This document shows positions 9,359 through 17,299 of a stretch of DNA of 64,000 bases, in pieces; within the stretch, counting starts at the first letter, position 1, and every line of letters starts with the position of its first letter. Made by a program: the position numbers and the translations under genes. The stretch is from Sphingomonas echinoides ATCC 14820. GTDB lineage: Bacteria > Pseudomonadota > Alphaproteobacteria > Sphingomonadales > Sphingomonadaceae. The DNA is taken from positions 1,379,792 to 1,443,791 of the forward strand of contig NZ_JH584235.1 in assembly GCF_000241465.1 (NCBI RefSeq), read 5' to 3'. The notes below the pieces were generated by a model that did no database searches, was not told the DNA's origin, and saw only the letters and a list, made by a program, of their open reading frames with translations.

Positions 9359-10756
9359 GTGAGCAGCCTTTCCTCAAAATGGCGCGCCGGTAACGGACCG
9401 TCGATCGGCATGGTGCTAGCGCTCCTGCTCGTCCTTGTGGTGCATGGCGCGCTCTTTTGGCCCGGAATCCTCACCTGGGACGCCATTCGCCAATATGGTC
9501 AGGCGCTTAGCGGCCACTATGACGATTGGCACCCGCCCGCGATGAACTGGCTGTGGCGGCAGCTGCGCACGTTTGGAGCCGGGCCCGCGCCGATGCTGCT
9601 GCTGCAACTCGGGCTGTATTGGTGCGGCACGCTGCTATGGCTGCGCGCGGCGGGGCGCGGCCGCCCGCGCGCCGCGCTGGCGATTGCGGTGCTGGCGGTG
9701 TCGCCGGTCGCCCTGGTGCTGATGGGCACGGTGTTGAAAGACAGCCTGTTTGCGGGCGCGCTGCTGCTGGCAAGCGGCCTGATCGCGACGGCGCGCGCCG
9801 GGGAACGCTGGCGCAGGATCGTCGCCGCGATCGTGCTGGTCGCAGCCGCCACCTTGCGCTTCAACGCCGTGCCCGCGTGCCTGCCGCTGCTCGTGCTGGC
9901 GGCCCCGGCGGCGTGGCGGCGGACGCTGCCACGACTGGCGATGACCAGCGTGCTGGCGGCGATCCCCTTGGCGCTCGCCCTGCCGCTCGCCAACGCCGCG
10001 TTGCACTCGACCCGTAGCGGGGTGGAACTGTCGCTGGTCATTTACGATCTCGGCGGCATTGGGCGGTTCAGCGGGACAAACGTGTTTCCCGCGACCGGTG
10101 TCGCGGATCCCGTGGCGGTCAATGCCGACTGCTACACGCCGGTGTCATGGGATCGCTACGCCTGGTGGGGGGCGGAGCCGTGTGCGATCGGCTTCACCAA
10201 CCTGCGCGCGCCGCTCAAGGCCGGGCACGGGCCTTATGCCTGGTGGGGCGCGGCCGTGCTGGCGCATCCGCTGGCTTATGCCGAGCATCGCCTCGCGCAT
10301 TTCAACAGCAACACGCGGTTCCTGGTACACGATGCCGATTTGCCGAGGCTGTCGCTTGCCTCCGATCCCAATACCTGGGGCTTCACGCTCGCGCCCAATG
10401 CCGCGCGCGATGCGGTGGCGGCGGCGGCGCAGGCGGTGCTGCAAACGCCGTTCGGCTGGCCGGTGTGCTGGCTGGCGCTCGGGGTCGGGCTGCTGGTGCT
10501 GCGGCCAGCGGTGCGGACGCTCGACCCGGCGGCGGCGATGGCGTGGTCGGCGGTGCTGTACGGCTTCAGCTATCTGCCGCTGAGCGTGGCGTCCGAAGTG
10601 CGCTATCATCTATGGACAATCGCCGCCGTCGGCATCGCCGCCGCGCTGACGCTCCCCCGCGCCGACGTACGCGCGCTGCCGCGCTGGCGGTGGGCGCTGG
10701 CGGGGGTGCCGTTGGCGGTGGTGGCGCTGAGTGGGGTGGTGGCGCGGGTTTCGTAG
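9359..10756 (+). CDS. Polytopic membrane protein, GT-C glycosyltransferase-like
   Basis: A protein of 465 aa starting with GTG, with about ten hydrophobic segments. After the first membrane segment (about residues 17-36) an extracytoplasmic loop contains W-D-A-I-R-Q-Y and D-D-W-H-P-P. The latter resembles the acidic first-loop motif of GT-C enzymes and of DUF6020-type proteins, which use polyprenyl-linked sugars. Family membership is inferred from topology and these motifs only. The 201-bp region upstream is AT-rich and shared divergently with the LuxR-type regulator gene, so the regulator could control it. Its 3' flank marks the start of the AT-rich islet. Confidence 0.6.
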   Translation: MSSLSSKWRAGNGPSIGMVLALLLVLVVHGALFWPGILTWDAIRQYGQALSGHYDDWHPPAMNWLWRQLRTFGAGPAPMLLLQLGLYWCGTLLWLRAAGRGRPRAALAIAVLAVSPVALVLMGTVLKDSLFAGALLLASGLIATARAGERWRRIVAAIVLVAAATLRFNAVPACLPLLVLAAPAAWRRTLPRLAMTSVLAAIPLALALPLANAALHSTRSGVELSLVIYDLGGIGRFSGTNVFPATGVADPVAVNADCYTPVSWDRYAWWGAEPCAIGFTNLRAPLKAGHGPYAWWGAAVLAHPLAYAEHRLAHFNSNTRFLVHDADLPRLSLASDPNTWGFTLAPNAARDAVAAAAQAVLQTPFGWPVCWLALGVGLLVLRPAVRTLDPAAAMAWSAVLYGFSYLPLSVASEVRYHLWTIAAVGIAAALTLPRADVRALPRWRWALAGVPLAVVALSGVVARVS

Positions 10757-10767
10757 TGGGTCGATAG

Positions 10768-10794
10768 GGTGTGTCAGGAGTGAGCAGACACACC
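10768..10794. repeat. Stem-loop downstream of the GT-C-like gene
   Basis: Eight-base arms (GGTGTGTC and GACACACC) flank an 11-base loop, 11 bases after the stop codon at 10756. There is no T-run, so termination is possible but unproven. Confidence 0.5.
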
Positions 10795-10881
10795 GAGAGC
10801 GGCGTCACCGTTGCGCCTGCGACTGACATTGAGATGCTGGTCCGCGCCGTGTTGAAGTGGCGCAAGATCGCGCAGGGCTGA
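10780..10881 (+). CDS. 33-codon open frame, possibly a remnant or small protein
   Basis: A frame from GTG at 10780 (or GTG at 10771) to TGA at 10879-10881. It encodes a short polypeptide with a helical, basic C-terminal half (M-L-V-R-A-V-L-K-W-R-K). The next start codon, of the frameshifted gene, lies one base after the stop, as in an operon. The ribosome site (AGGAG) overlaps the GTG and so is badly placed. I do not recognise it; it may be the 3' remnant of a longer gene. Confidence 0.25.
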   Translation: MSRHTESGVTVAPATDIEMLVRAVLKWRKIAQG

Positions 10882-10882
10882 C

Positions 10883-11079
10883 ATGGCATCGCCTCGCGCA
10901 CTCCTTGCCCGTGTCGCGCGGTTGGAGCAGGTAAAGGTATCGGCGGTGGTGCGCCTAATTGGTTCGATTGAGCAATTTGAGGCGGATATCTTGGCGGGAA
11001 TAGGAACGGCTCACTCGATAGCAGAGACATGCCCGTGGTGTTGGCTTCCGTGAAACGCTGGGCGCGCACTGAGAGCTAA
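10883..11079 (+). pseudogene. Frameshifted small gene, about 65 codons
   Basis: From ATG at 10883 one frame reads M-A-S-P-R-A-L-L-A-R-V-A-R-L-E-Q and on to F-E-A-D-I-L-A-G-I at about 11002, then becomes Trp/Cys-rich nonsense. The frame one base back takes over from about 11005 with N-G-S-L-D-S-R-D-M-P-V-V-L, then A-S-V-K-R-W, and ends at TAA 11077-11079. Joined, the two halves make one plausible small helical protein. A single-base deletion near 10996-11007 would explain it, and no slippery heptamer is visible. I weakly recall proteins of this look beside phage-type terminase genes in sphingomonads; that is memory, not a match. Confidence 0.5.
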
Positions 11080-11195
11080 TAAATGTTACATCTACCAAAT
11101 CATCGTAGAACAGCAAGATATAGTGTGTTGACAAAGCATCGAGGATGTTAACCATTCTATAGCTTCAGACTGGACGCGAATCGGCGAGGTGTAGG

Positions 11196-11705
11196 ATGCT
11201 CAATGCTGGTAGCCCGGAATGGGCAATATGGCACGTTAAGGCTATTGGTCTCCCGCGGCTAATTGACGATCTTGATCGTCTAGAAAAGACTGGTTACCCT
11301 GAGTCTAAGTGTAAAGTCGTTAAGGGCGCTTTGAGCCAGGTGATAAAGGTCACTGAAGAGGCAACGGAATCCTACTGGCGACCCTGCGTATCATCTGACC
11401 TGCAGAAATATAAAGATATCTACGAAAAGTGGAATGACAGAGGTGAGGGGGTGGACCTCGTTGACCGAGCGCACCGGCGAAAGTGCATATCCGATATGCG
11501 GGAAGTCAGAAAGAGAATGAGCAATAGTCTTAAGAAGGAGCGTCAAAAACGCGAAGATTCAGCACAGGGTGAATTTGGCACAGATGCCGATAAGACTGTG
11601 GCCGTTGGGATATATGCCGAATTTGCAAAAATTGTTGAGACTCATCCTGATACTTTCCCAGGGCTAAAGGCCGCTGTCACTCGGTTCAAGAGCTTATCGA
11701 TATAG
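11196..11705 (+). CDS. Unrecognised 169-aa protein of the AT-rich islet
   Basis: A complete frame from ATG 11196 to TAG 11703-11705 with a GAGGTGTAGG ribosome site just upstream. The protein is hydrophilic and mostly helical, with a highly charged middle (residues about 95-125, rich in Lys, Arg and Glu) and no signal peptide or membrane segment. I recognise no domain. GC content and codon choice (AAA, ATA, GAT, TTT) differ sharply from flanking genes, which points to recent acquisition. It converges on the DUF2971 gene with only two bases between the stop codons, so they look like a unit moved together rather than an operon. Confidence 0.7.
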   Translation: MLNAGSPEWAIWHVKAIGLPRLIDDLDRLEKTGYPESKCKVVKGALSQVIKVTEEATESYWRPCVSSDLQKYKDIYEKWNDRGEGVDLVDRAHRRKCISDMREVRKRMSNSLKKERQKREDSAQGEFGTDADKTVAVGIYAEFAKIVETHPDTFPGLKAAVTRFKSLSI

Positions 11706-11707
11706 AA

Positions 11708-12502
11708 TTATGCTCGGTACGGCGATGCTGAATTTTTCAATTCAGTACTTTTAAGCTTATTGTAATCTAAAAACTCTCTCACACTTTTCCATGTATCTTC
11801 TCTATAGTTTACTGGTCCAATCCATACCTCGGGAATTAGTTTTTGCCAATCCGCCGACAGGTCTATTTCGAGGTATGGAATTAATAGTGCTCCCTTTGTT
11901 CGATATATCACATTGGGAACCCCAGTAGATGCGACCTTTGCAATCAGTCTGCATTCTCTCTCTTCGATAAATGTAGTATTTTTTGAAGTAATAATGCAGG
12001 AGACAATGTTGTCCTCTGCTTCTTCCAAAATCGACTTTACGCCGGCGGAATTTGGGTTTGAGGACAGGCGAGCTTTTGCTCTTTTTAGGCAATCTTCGAG
12101 CGACCTAATGGTTTCGTCTTGGTCGTAGCGAACTGTGTTCAAGCTCAGATTTGTGTTTTTTTCGAGTATGCCCGCATTAAAGCCGATAGATATTCCAGGG
12201 CCACCACTTCCATATCCGCGCCATTGGCTTAACTGATCGGGCTGATCGCAGAAGCAAGCAGCAAAGCAAGTGATCTCCCGTTCGGCGAGTTCATCGACGA
12301 GATCTCGAAGGCGTGAAGAATACGCAAAATCAGCGTTTTCGCTGAAAAATATGTCTGACAAGTGAGTCAGCCATTGCTGGCCTGACTTTACCTCCATGTA
12401 ATCGTTCAAATATCTAATATCAGATACCCAAAGGCGCTTCTTTTCTATTATGGATTTGAACCCTTCAAAGGGAGTGTAATGGTATATGACTCTCACTGAC
12501 AT
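11708..12502 (-). CDS. DUF2971 family protein
   Basis: A protein of 264 aa. The ATG at 12502 is chosen because the open frame further upstream runs through the tRNA-Pro gene, and because a GAGGGG ribosome site precedes it. The N terminus Y-H-Y-T-P-F, L-W-V-S-D-I-R-Y-L-N-D and the later C-F-C-D-Q and L-S-Q-W-R-G-Y-G motifs are those of DUF2971. That is a cytoplasmic family of unknown function scattered in variable regions of bacterial genomes. Base composition is AT-rich like the neighbouring 169-aa gene. A 12-bp perfect palindrome sits over the region just before the ribosome site. No catalytic role can be assigned. Confidence 0.8.
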   Translation of the reverse strand: MSVRVIYHYTPFEGFKSIIEKKRLWVSDIRYLNDYMEVKSGQQWLTHLSDIFFSENADFAYSSRLRDLVDELAEREITCFAACFCDQPDQLSQWRGYGSGGPGISIGFNAGILEKNTNLSLNTVRYDQDETIRSLEDCLKRAKARLSSNPNSAGVKSILEEAEDNIVSCIITSKNTTFIEERECRLIAKVASTGVPNVIYRTKGALLIPYLEIDLSADWQKLIPEVWIGPVNYREDTWKSVREFLDYNKLKSTELKNSASPYRA

Positions 12503-12507
12503 CTCAC

Positions 12508-12519
12508 CCCTCGCGAGGG
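12508..12519. promoter_or_regulatory. Palindrome at the translation start of the DUF2971 gene
   Basis: CCCTCGCGAGGG is a perfect 12-bp palindrome whose left end coincides with the ribosome site of the minus-strand gene. It could be an operator or a structure masking the start; it could also be chance. Confidence 0.35.
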
Positions 12520-12604
12520 TTGCGGTAACTTTGGCCGCAAAGCGGTCTAGTTGGCCCCTAACGCCTGATATTGTTACACATCCGTTAGACTCATCGCAAA
12601 CATA

Positions 12605-12628
12605 GAAACGGGCAGCTTTCGCTGCCCG
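12605..12628 (-). terminator. Hairpin terminator of tRNA-Pro
   Basis: On the minus strand, arms 12628-12621 and 12616-12609 pair perfectly over eight bases around a GAAA tetraloop, followed by a short TTTC tract, 29 bases after the tRNA 3' end. Confidence 0.75.
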
Positions 12629-12656
12629 CACAACCCGTTGCAAATATTCTATAATC

Positions 12657-12733
12657 TGGTCGGGGCGACAGGATTCGAACCTGCGACCCCCACACCCCCA
12701 GTGTGATGCGCTACCAGGCTGCGCTACGCCCCG
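12657..12733 (-). tRNA. tRNA-Pro (anticodon GGG), CCA encoded
   Basis: A 77-nt cloverleaf read on the minus strand: acceptor arm CGGGGCG pairing with CGCCCCG, D arm GCGC/GCGC, anticodon loop CTGGGGG with GGG at positions 34-36, T loop TTCGAAT, discriminator A and encoded CCA. The AT-rich islet begins directly after its 3' end, a classic integration position, but no integrase or duplicated 3' end was found. Confidence 0.95.
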
Positions 12734-12797
12734 ACCGAGGGGGGCGCGTCTAGGCTGACGCGCGCCGCGATGCAAGCCACTTCCGCGCGAACACCCG

Positions 12798-13484
12798 TTA
12801 TTGCTTGATCTGGCCGAGCGGCAGCAGGCGTTTGGCCAGCGCCTGGATCAGCTTGGCGTCGCCGCCCTGCACCACCGCCGCCAGTTGCACGGCGTGGCGC
12901 TGCAGGATTCGGTCGAGCGGCGTCGGCGTGCTGCCCTTCGCGGCGCGCGCGAGCAAGGCGGCGGCCCCGGCATCGGTGCCGTCGATGGCGAGTCGCAGCA
13001 TCCCTTCCAGCGCGGGGAACAGCGCCCGCTCCCCACCGAGCGCGATTGCGCGGTCGAGCGACTCGAGGCCGTCGGCCTTGCGCGCACCCAGCGCGCCGCG
13101 CGCCATCAGCGTGCCGAGCGACACCACAGCGTTGAGGTGCCACGCCCCCAGCGCCGCCTGCGCCTCGGCATCGCGCGGGTTGCGGCGGGCGATCGCCTCG
13201 AACTGGTCGCGCGCGGACAGCGCGTCGGCGCGGCTGCGGGTGAGCTTGGCGCGGTAGCTCGTCGCCATCGCCCGCGTCATAAGCGCATCGGCATCGGCCG
13301 GGGAGCGCGCGAGCGTCGCCACCGCCGCCGCTTCGACGCTGGCAATCTGCGCCAGCGCCGACGCTTTGTCGCGCGCGAAGAACGCGGTCTGGGTGAGCGC
13401 CTCACGCCCGTTCGGCACCTCTGCCGACACCGGGGCGGCCACCGATGCCGCTATCACAACCGTCGCAGCCAGCCGCATGCTCAT
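12798..13484 (-). CDS. Secreted or periplasmic helical-repeat (TPR-like) protein
   Basis: A protein of 228 aa. It begins with a signal peptide (residues 1-22, cleavage near V-S-A-E) and continues as Ala-rich amphipathic helices. One stretch is TPR-like (A-R-R-N-P-R-D-A-E-A-Q-A-A-L-G-A-W-H). A GGGAGGG ribosome site lies upstream of the ATG at 13484. No enzymatic motif is visible and no specific function can be assigned. It lies between the ABM-domain gene and tRNA-Pro on the same strand. Confidence 0.75.
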   Translation of the reverse strand: MSMRLAATVVIAASVAAPVSAEVPNGREALTQTAFFARDKASALAQIASVEAAAVATLARSPADADALMTRAMATSYRAKLTRSRADALSARDQFEAIARRNPRDAEAQAALGAWHLNAVVSLGTLMARGALGARKADGLESLDRAIALGGERALFPALEGMLRLAIDGTDAGAAALLARAAKGSTPTPLDRILQRHAVQLAAVVQGGDAKLIQALAKRLLPLGQIKQ

Positions 13485-13512
13485 CGCGATTTCCCTCCCG
13501 TCGCGGGGTGCG

Positions 13513-13824
13513 CTATTCGCCGCGCAGCGTCCGCAAGAATGTGGCGTCCCACGCCTTCACGCTGAAATCAACAATGGCGAAATCGCCAAGCGCGCGGCCG
13601 AACGCAATTTGGTGCGCCGCCTCACCATGCGCCGCCAACGCCTCGACCGAAGCCCAGCGTTCGGAAATATGCAGCAAGTCCGGATCGGCGACATCGACCG
13701 CAAAGGCATAGAGCTCGCATCCCGCTTCGGCGCGGACCTTTTCGACATGCGCCGCCAGCAAGCCGGTCATCTTGGCCAGATCGCCAGGTGCCGTCTTGAT
13801 ATGCCCCATTACGATGATCGTCAT
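13513..13824 (-). CDS. Antibiotic biosynthesis monooxygenase (ABM) domain protein
   Basis: A protein of 103 aa from ATG 13824, preceded by a GGAGA ribosome site; the longer frame to 13923 lacks one. The sequence fits a single ferredoxin-like ABM fold: I-I-V-M-G-H-I-K start, a middle helix with L-L-A-A-H-V-E-K-V-R-A-E-A-G-C, then L-L-H-I-S-E-R-W. Family members include heme-degrading and quinol-type monooxygenases and proteins of unknown role, so the substrate is open. It is 28 bp from the secreted helical protein and likely co-transcribed. Confidence 0.8.
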   Translation of the reverse strand: MTIIVMGHIKTAPGDLAKMTGLLAAHVEKVRAEAGCELYAFAVDVADPDLLHISERWASVEALAAHGEAAHQIAFGRALGDFAIVDFSVKAWDATFLRTLRGE

Positions 13825-13959
13825 GTATCTGTCTCCAACCGGCATGTTGCGTGAACGCACATGAGATGATAGCGCCCGCCCCTTGTAACGAGGTCGCAAG
13901 ATCTCGCCATCCCCGCGTGCCACGATGCGCAGGCGGGTCCAGCTTTACCAAGGTAGCCC

Positions 13960-14304
13960 ATGTTCGCCACCCCCGCCTTCGCTCAGACCGCCGGTGCCGC
14001 TGCGCAGCCCGATGGCATCCTTCCGATGATCGTCAGCTTCGCGCCGTTGCTGCTCGTCTTCGTCGTGTTCTACTTCCTCATCCTGCGTCCGCAGCAAGCC
14101 CGCGCCAAGGCGCAGGCCGCCGCGATCAACGCGGTGAAGAAGGGGGATTCGGTCATCACGGCGGGCGGCGTGCTCGGCAAGGTCACCAAGGTCGAGGACA
14201 AGATCGTCGAGGTCGAAATCGCGCCCACGCTGAAGATCAAGGTGGTCAAGGCGACGCTCGCCGAAGTCACCCCGCTTGGCACCGCCAAGCCCGCGAACGA
14301 CTGA
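13960..14304 (+). CDS. yajC: Preprotein translocase subunit YajC
   Basis: A protein of 114 aa with one N-terminal membrane helix (residues about 23-43) ending in the hallmark F-L-I-L-R-P-Q-Q, then a small cytoplasmic domain (K-K-G-D-S-V-I-T-A-G-G-V-L-G-K-V). YajC binds SecDF and supports SecYEG-dependent export. It is first in the yajC-secD-secF-Mth938 operon; secD starts four bases after its stop. Confidence 0.95.
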   Translation: MFATPAFAQTAGAAAQPDGILPMIVSFAPLLLVFVVFYFLILRPQQARAKAQAAAINAVKKGDSVITAGGVLGKVTKVEDKIVEVEIAPTLKIKVVKATLAEVTPLGTAKPAND

Positions 14305-14308
14305 TCCG

Positions 14309-15898
14309 ATGCAGGATTTCCCGCGCTGGAAGGTCATTTCGATCCTGGGGTTCCTCGCCTGCCTGATGGCCCTGGCGATCCCCAGCTTCCTGCCCGATTC
14401 GGTGACCGATCGCTGGGGCGGCTTCCCGCACCCCAAGGTCAATCTCGGGCTCGATCTTGTAGGCGGCAGCTATTTGCTGCTCGAGGCCGACACCAAGGAA
14501 CTGGTCAAGAACCGGCTCGAGGCCAAGCGCGAGGAAATCCTCAACGACATCAACACCGCGACTCCGCCGATCCAGATCGGCGACATCTCCACCGACGGCG
14601 GCAAATTGAGCTTCCTGCTGCGCGACGTGCGCCAGCTCGATGCCGCGCGCGAATTGCTCAACAAGCATATCGGCGGTGCCGGCATGACCGGCCAGCGCGA
14701 TTGGGATCTGAGCGTCATTGACGGTCAGCGCATCGTGATGACGCCGACCCAGGCCGGCATCACCCAGGCGGTCAACACCGCCATGTCGACCGCCACCGAC
14801 GTGGTCCGCACCCGCATCGACAAGCTCGGCACCAAGGAGCCGACGATCGTCCGCCAGGGCAACGACCGCATCGTCGTGCAGGTGCCGGGATCGAAGGACC
14901 CCAAGGCCCTGCAGGAATTGCTCGGCAAGACCGCCAAACTCGAATTCAAGATGGTCGATGACACGCCCTATGTGGCGGGCGGCATCGTCCCCGCGGGCAG
15001 CCAGGTCCTGCCCTATCCCGAAGGTGGGCCGCAGGCGAAGATCCTGGTCAAGCGTCAGGCGATCCTGACCGGCGACCAATTGGTCAGCGCCAGCCAGGGC
15101 TTCAAACCCGATTCGACCGAGGCGATCGTCAATTTCGGGTTTAATGCCGAGGGCGGCCGCAAGTTCGCGCGGATCACGCAGGATTATACCGGCAAGGCCT
15201 TCGCCGTCATCGTCGATGGCCAGGTGATTTCCGCGCCGCGCATCAACACGCCGATCCTGGGCGGCTCGGGCTATATTGAGGGCCGCTTCACCGTCGAATC
15301 CGCCAACAACCTCGCCATCGCGCTCAGCTCGGGCAAATTGCCGATCACGCTGAAGGTGATCGAGGAACATAGCGTCGGTGCCGATCTCGGCGCGGATTCG
15401 ATCCACGCCGGCATCCTCGCCTCGTGCATCGCGGTCGCTTTGGTCGTGGTGTTCATGATCGTCACCTACGGCCGCTTCGGTTTCTATGCCGATTATGCGG
15501 TGATCATCAACGTCGTGGTCATCATGGGCGTGCTGGCGTTGCTGAACGGCACGCTGACGCTGCCGGGCATTGCCGGTTTCGTGCTCACGATCGGCACCGC
15601 GGTCGACGCGAACGTGCTGATCAACGAGCGTATTCGCGAAGAACGCCGCCGTGGCCGCAGCGTGATCCAGTCGGTCGAATTGGGCTATAAGGAAGCAAGC
15701 CGCACGATCTTCGAGGCGAACGCGACCCATGCCATTTCGGGCCTGATCATGCTGCTGCTCGGCTCGGGCCCGGTCAAGGGCTTCGCGGTCGTGCTGCTGA
15801 TCGGCATCGTCACCTCGGTGTTCACCGCCGTTACCTTCACGCGGATGCTGGTCGTGTTGTGGATTCGCAAGAATCGCCCGACCGAAATCAATATTTGA
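14309..15898 (+). CDS. secD: Protein translocase subunit SecD
   Basis: A protein of 529 aa; the ATG at 14309 follows the yajC stop by four bases. It has an N-terminal membrane helix (about 9-28), the L-G-L-D-L-V-G-G motif (D1), a large periplasmic domain and five C-terminal helices with the conserved T-I-G-T-A-V-D-A-N-V-L-I-N-E-R. With SecF it uses the proton gradient to complete export of proteins through SecYEG. Length and order fit alphaproteobacterial SecD. Confidence 0.96.
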   Translation: MQDFPRWKVISILGFLACLMALAIPSFLPDSVTDRWGGFPHPKVNLGLDLVGGSYLLLEADTKELVKNRLEAKREEILNDINTATPPIQIGDISTDGGKLSFLLRDVRQLDAARELLNKHIGGAGMTGQRDWDLSVIDGQRIVMTPTQAGITQAVNTAMSTATDVVRTRIDKLGTKEPTIVRQGNDRIVVQVPGSKDPKALQELLGKTAKLEFKMVDDTPYVAGGIVPAGSQVLPYPEGGPQAKILVKRQAILTGDQLVSASQGFKPDSTEAIVNFGFNAEGGRKFARITQDYTGKAFAVIVDGQVISAPRINTPILGGSGYIEGRFTVESANNLAIALSSGKLPITLKVIEEHSVGADLGADSIHAGILASCIAVALVVVFMIVTYGRFGFYADYAVIINVVVIMGVLALLNGTLTLPGIAGFVLTIGTAVDANVLINERIREERRRGRSVIQSVELGYKEASRTIFEANATHAISGLIMLLLGSGPVKGFAVVLLIGIVTSVFTAVTFTRMLVVLWIRKNRPTEINI

Positions 15899-15910
15899 TC
15901 GGCCAGACAT

Positions 15911-16864
15911 ATGCGCCTGCTGAAACTCGTTCCTGATAACACCAACCTGCCATTCGTCTCGCTGCGCAAATGGGCGTTCGGGCTGACGCTGCTGCTGTCG
16001 ATCGCAGCCATTGGCATCGTGCTTGCGCGCGGCCTCAATCTTGGCGTCGATTTCCGTGGCGGCCTGATGATCGAGGAAAAGTTCGATACGCCGCCCTCGG
16101 AGGACATGCTGCGCACCACGATTGACCGGCTCAATCTGGGCGAAGTCCGTCTGCAACGCATCGGCAATGACGGCAAGACCATGTCGATCAAGCTGCCCCC
16201 GCCCAACAGCACCGACGACGGCGCCACCAACCGCATCGTCGCGCAAGTGCAGGCGGCGGTGACCAAGCAGTTTCCCGACGCCAAATTCTCCAAGCAGGAC
16301 GTCGTCGGCGGCAAGGTTTCGAACGAACTGATCGGCAATGGCATCCTCGCGGTCGTGCTCGCGGTGATCGGCATCGGCCTGTTCGCGGTGCTGCGCTTCG
16401 AATGGCAGTTCGGCGTGTCGACCGTCGTCGCCATCGTCCACGACGTGCTGATGACGCTCGGCTTCTTCGCGCTGACCTGGTTTGAATTCGACCTCAACAT
16501 CGTCGCCGCCGTGCTGACGATCATCGGTTATTCGATCAACGACAAGATCGTCATCGATGACCGTATCCGCGAGAATATGCGCCGCTATCGCAAGATGGAT
16601 ATGGCCGGCATTGTCGATCTGTCGGTCAACGAAACGCTGCCGCGCACGGTCATGACCTCGGTTACGATCCTGCTCGCTTTGTTCGCGCTGCTCATCTTCG
16701 GCGGCCAGGTGCTGCGCGGTTTTACTGCGGCGATGATCCTCGGCATTTTCGTCGGCACCTATTCGTCGATCTACGTGTCGTCCTCGCTACTCATCTCGCT
16801 CGGCCTGCGTCCCGATCCCAAGGTTGACGACGCCCCCGTCGCCGGAACGCCCAAGGTCGGCTGA
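15911..16864 (+). CDS. secF: Protein translocase subunit SecF
   Basis: A protein of 317 aa with six predicted membrane helices. It has the L-G-V-D-F-R-G-G motif after helix 1 and the conserved I-I-G-Y-S-I-N-D-K-I-V-I-D-D-R-I-R-E-N in helix 4. It partners SecD. Its TGA overlaps the ATG of the next gene (ATGA), indicating translational coupling. Confidence 0.96.
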   Translation: MRLLKLVPDNTNLPFVSLRKWAFGLTLLLSIAAIGIVLARGLNLGVDFRGGLMIEEKFDTPPSEDMLRTTIDRLNLGEVRLQRIGNDGKTMSIKLPPPNSTDDGATNRIVAQVQAAVTKQFPDAKFSKQDVVGGKVSNELIGNGILAVVLAVIGIGLFAVLRFEWQFGVSTVVAIVHDVLMTLGFFALTWFEFDLNIVAAVLTIIGYSINDKIVIDDRIRENMRRYRKMDMAGIVDLSVNETLPRTVMTSVTILLALFALLIFGGQVLRGFTAAMILGIFVGTYSSIYVSSSLLISLGLRPDPKVDDAPVAGTPKVG

Positions 16865-17244
16865 TGCGGATCGAACGCGAGCGCGGAGTCGGCCCGATCA
16901 TCACCGGCTTCTCGCAAGGCGGGTTTAAGGTCGAAGCCGACGCGTTTCGCGGGGTCTATCGCGCGCTGCTGATCTGGCCCGACGGGTCGGACGAATGGGC
17001 CCCGCCCGCGCTCGACGCGCTGAACGCAGAAGCGGTCGCGCCGTTGCTGGCGATCGATCCCCGGCCGGAATTTCTGCTGCTCGGCACTGGTGCCACCATG
17101 CATCGCCCCCCGCCCGCCTTCGTCCGCGCGCTGGAGGCGCAAGGGGTCGGCGTCGAGGCGATGGACAGCCGCGCCGCCGCGCGTGCCTGGGCCGTGCTGC
17201 GCGGCGAGGGCCGTCAGGTCGCAGGCGCGCTCTATCCGCTTTGA
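16864..17244 (+). CDS. Mth938-like domain (DUF498) protein
   Basis: A protein of 126 aa overlapping secF by one base. It carries the Mth938/NDUFAF3-like fold: an N-terminal beta segment, P-E-F-L-L-L-G-T-G-A-T-M near residue 75, and G-V-G-V-E-A-M-D-S-R-A-A-A-R-A-W. In alphaproteobacteria this gene regularly follows secF; the mitochondrial relative is a complex I assembly factor. No catalytic residues are known. Confidence 0.88.
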   Translation: MRIERERGVGPIITGFSQGGFKVEADAFRGVYRALLIWPDGSDEWAPPALDALNAEAVAPLLAIDPRPEFLLLGTGATMHRPPPAFVRALEAQGVGVEAMDSRAAARAWAVLRGEGRQVAGALYPL

Positions 17245-17299
17245 CGAGCGCGCGGGCGGCGTTATCCTGCCCGTAAAACGCTTGGGGGAGAGTCGCGTC

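Larger units (their letters stand above)
10757..11195. other. 439-bp intergenic region opening the AT-rich islet, with gene debris
   Basis: No intact gene of convincing length lies here. The region holds a stem-loop (10768-10794), a 33-codon open frame (10780-10881), a frameshifted small gene (10883-11079) and then clearly AT-rich sequence. A perfect TTGACA at 11128-11133 could be the -35 box of the 169-aa gene, but no good -10 box follows at 16-18 bp. Confidence 0.6.

Noticed and set aside
10740..10900. Possible attachment-site copy of the tRNA-Pro 3' end at the far edge of the islet
   Set aside because: Only about five bases in a row match; this is not above chance.
10955..11155. A 66-codon minus-strand frame in the AT-rich islet
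   Set aside because: It overlaps the frameshifted plus-strand gene and has no ribosome site or recognisable sequence.
12503..12775. N-terminal extension of the DUF2971 frame to 12775
   Set aside because: The extension runs through the tRNA-Pro gene and its terminator; the ATG at 12502 with a ribosome site and the family's usual N terminus is the better start.
14267..16441. A 724-codon minus-strand open frame
   Set aside because: Antisense to secD and secF; GC-rich third positions keep the opposite strand free of stops.
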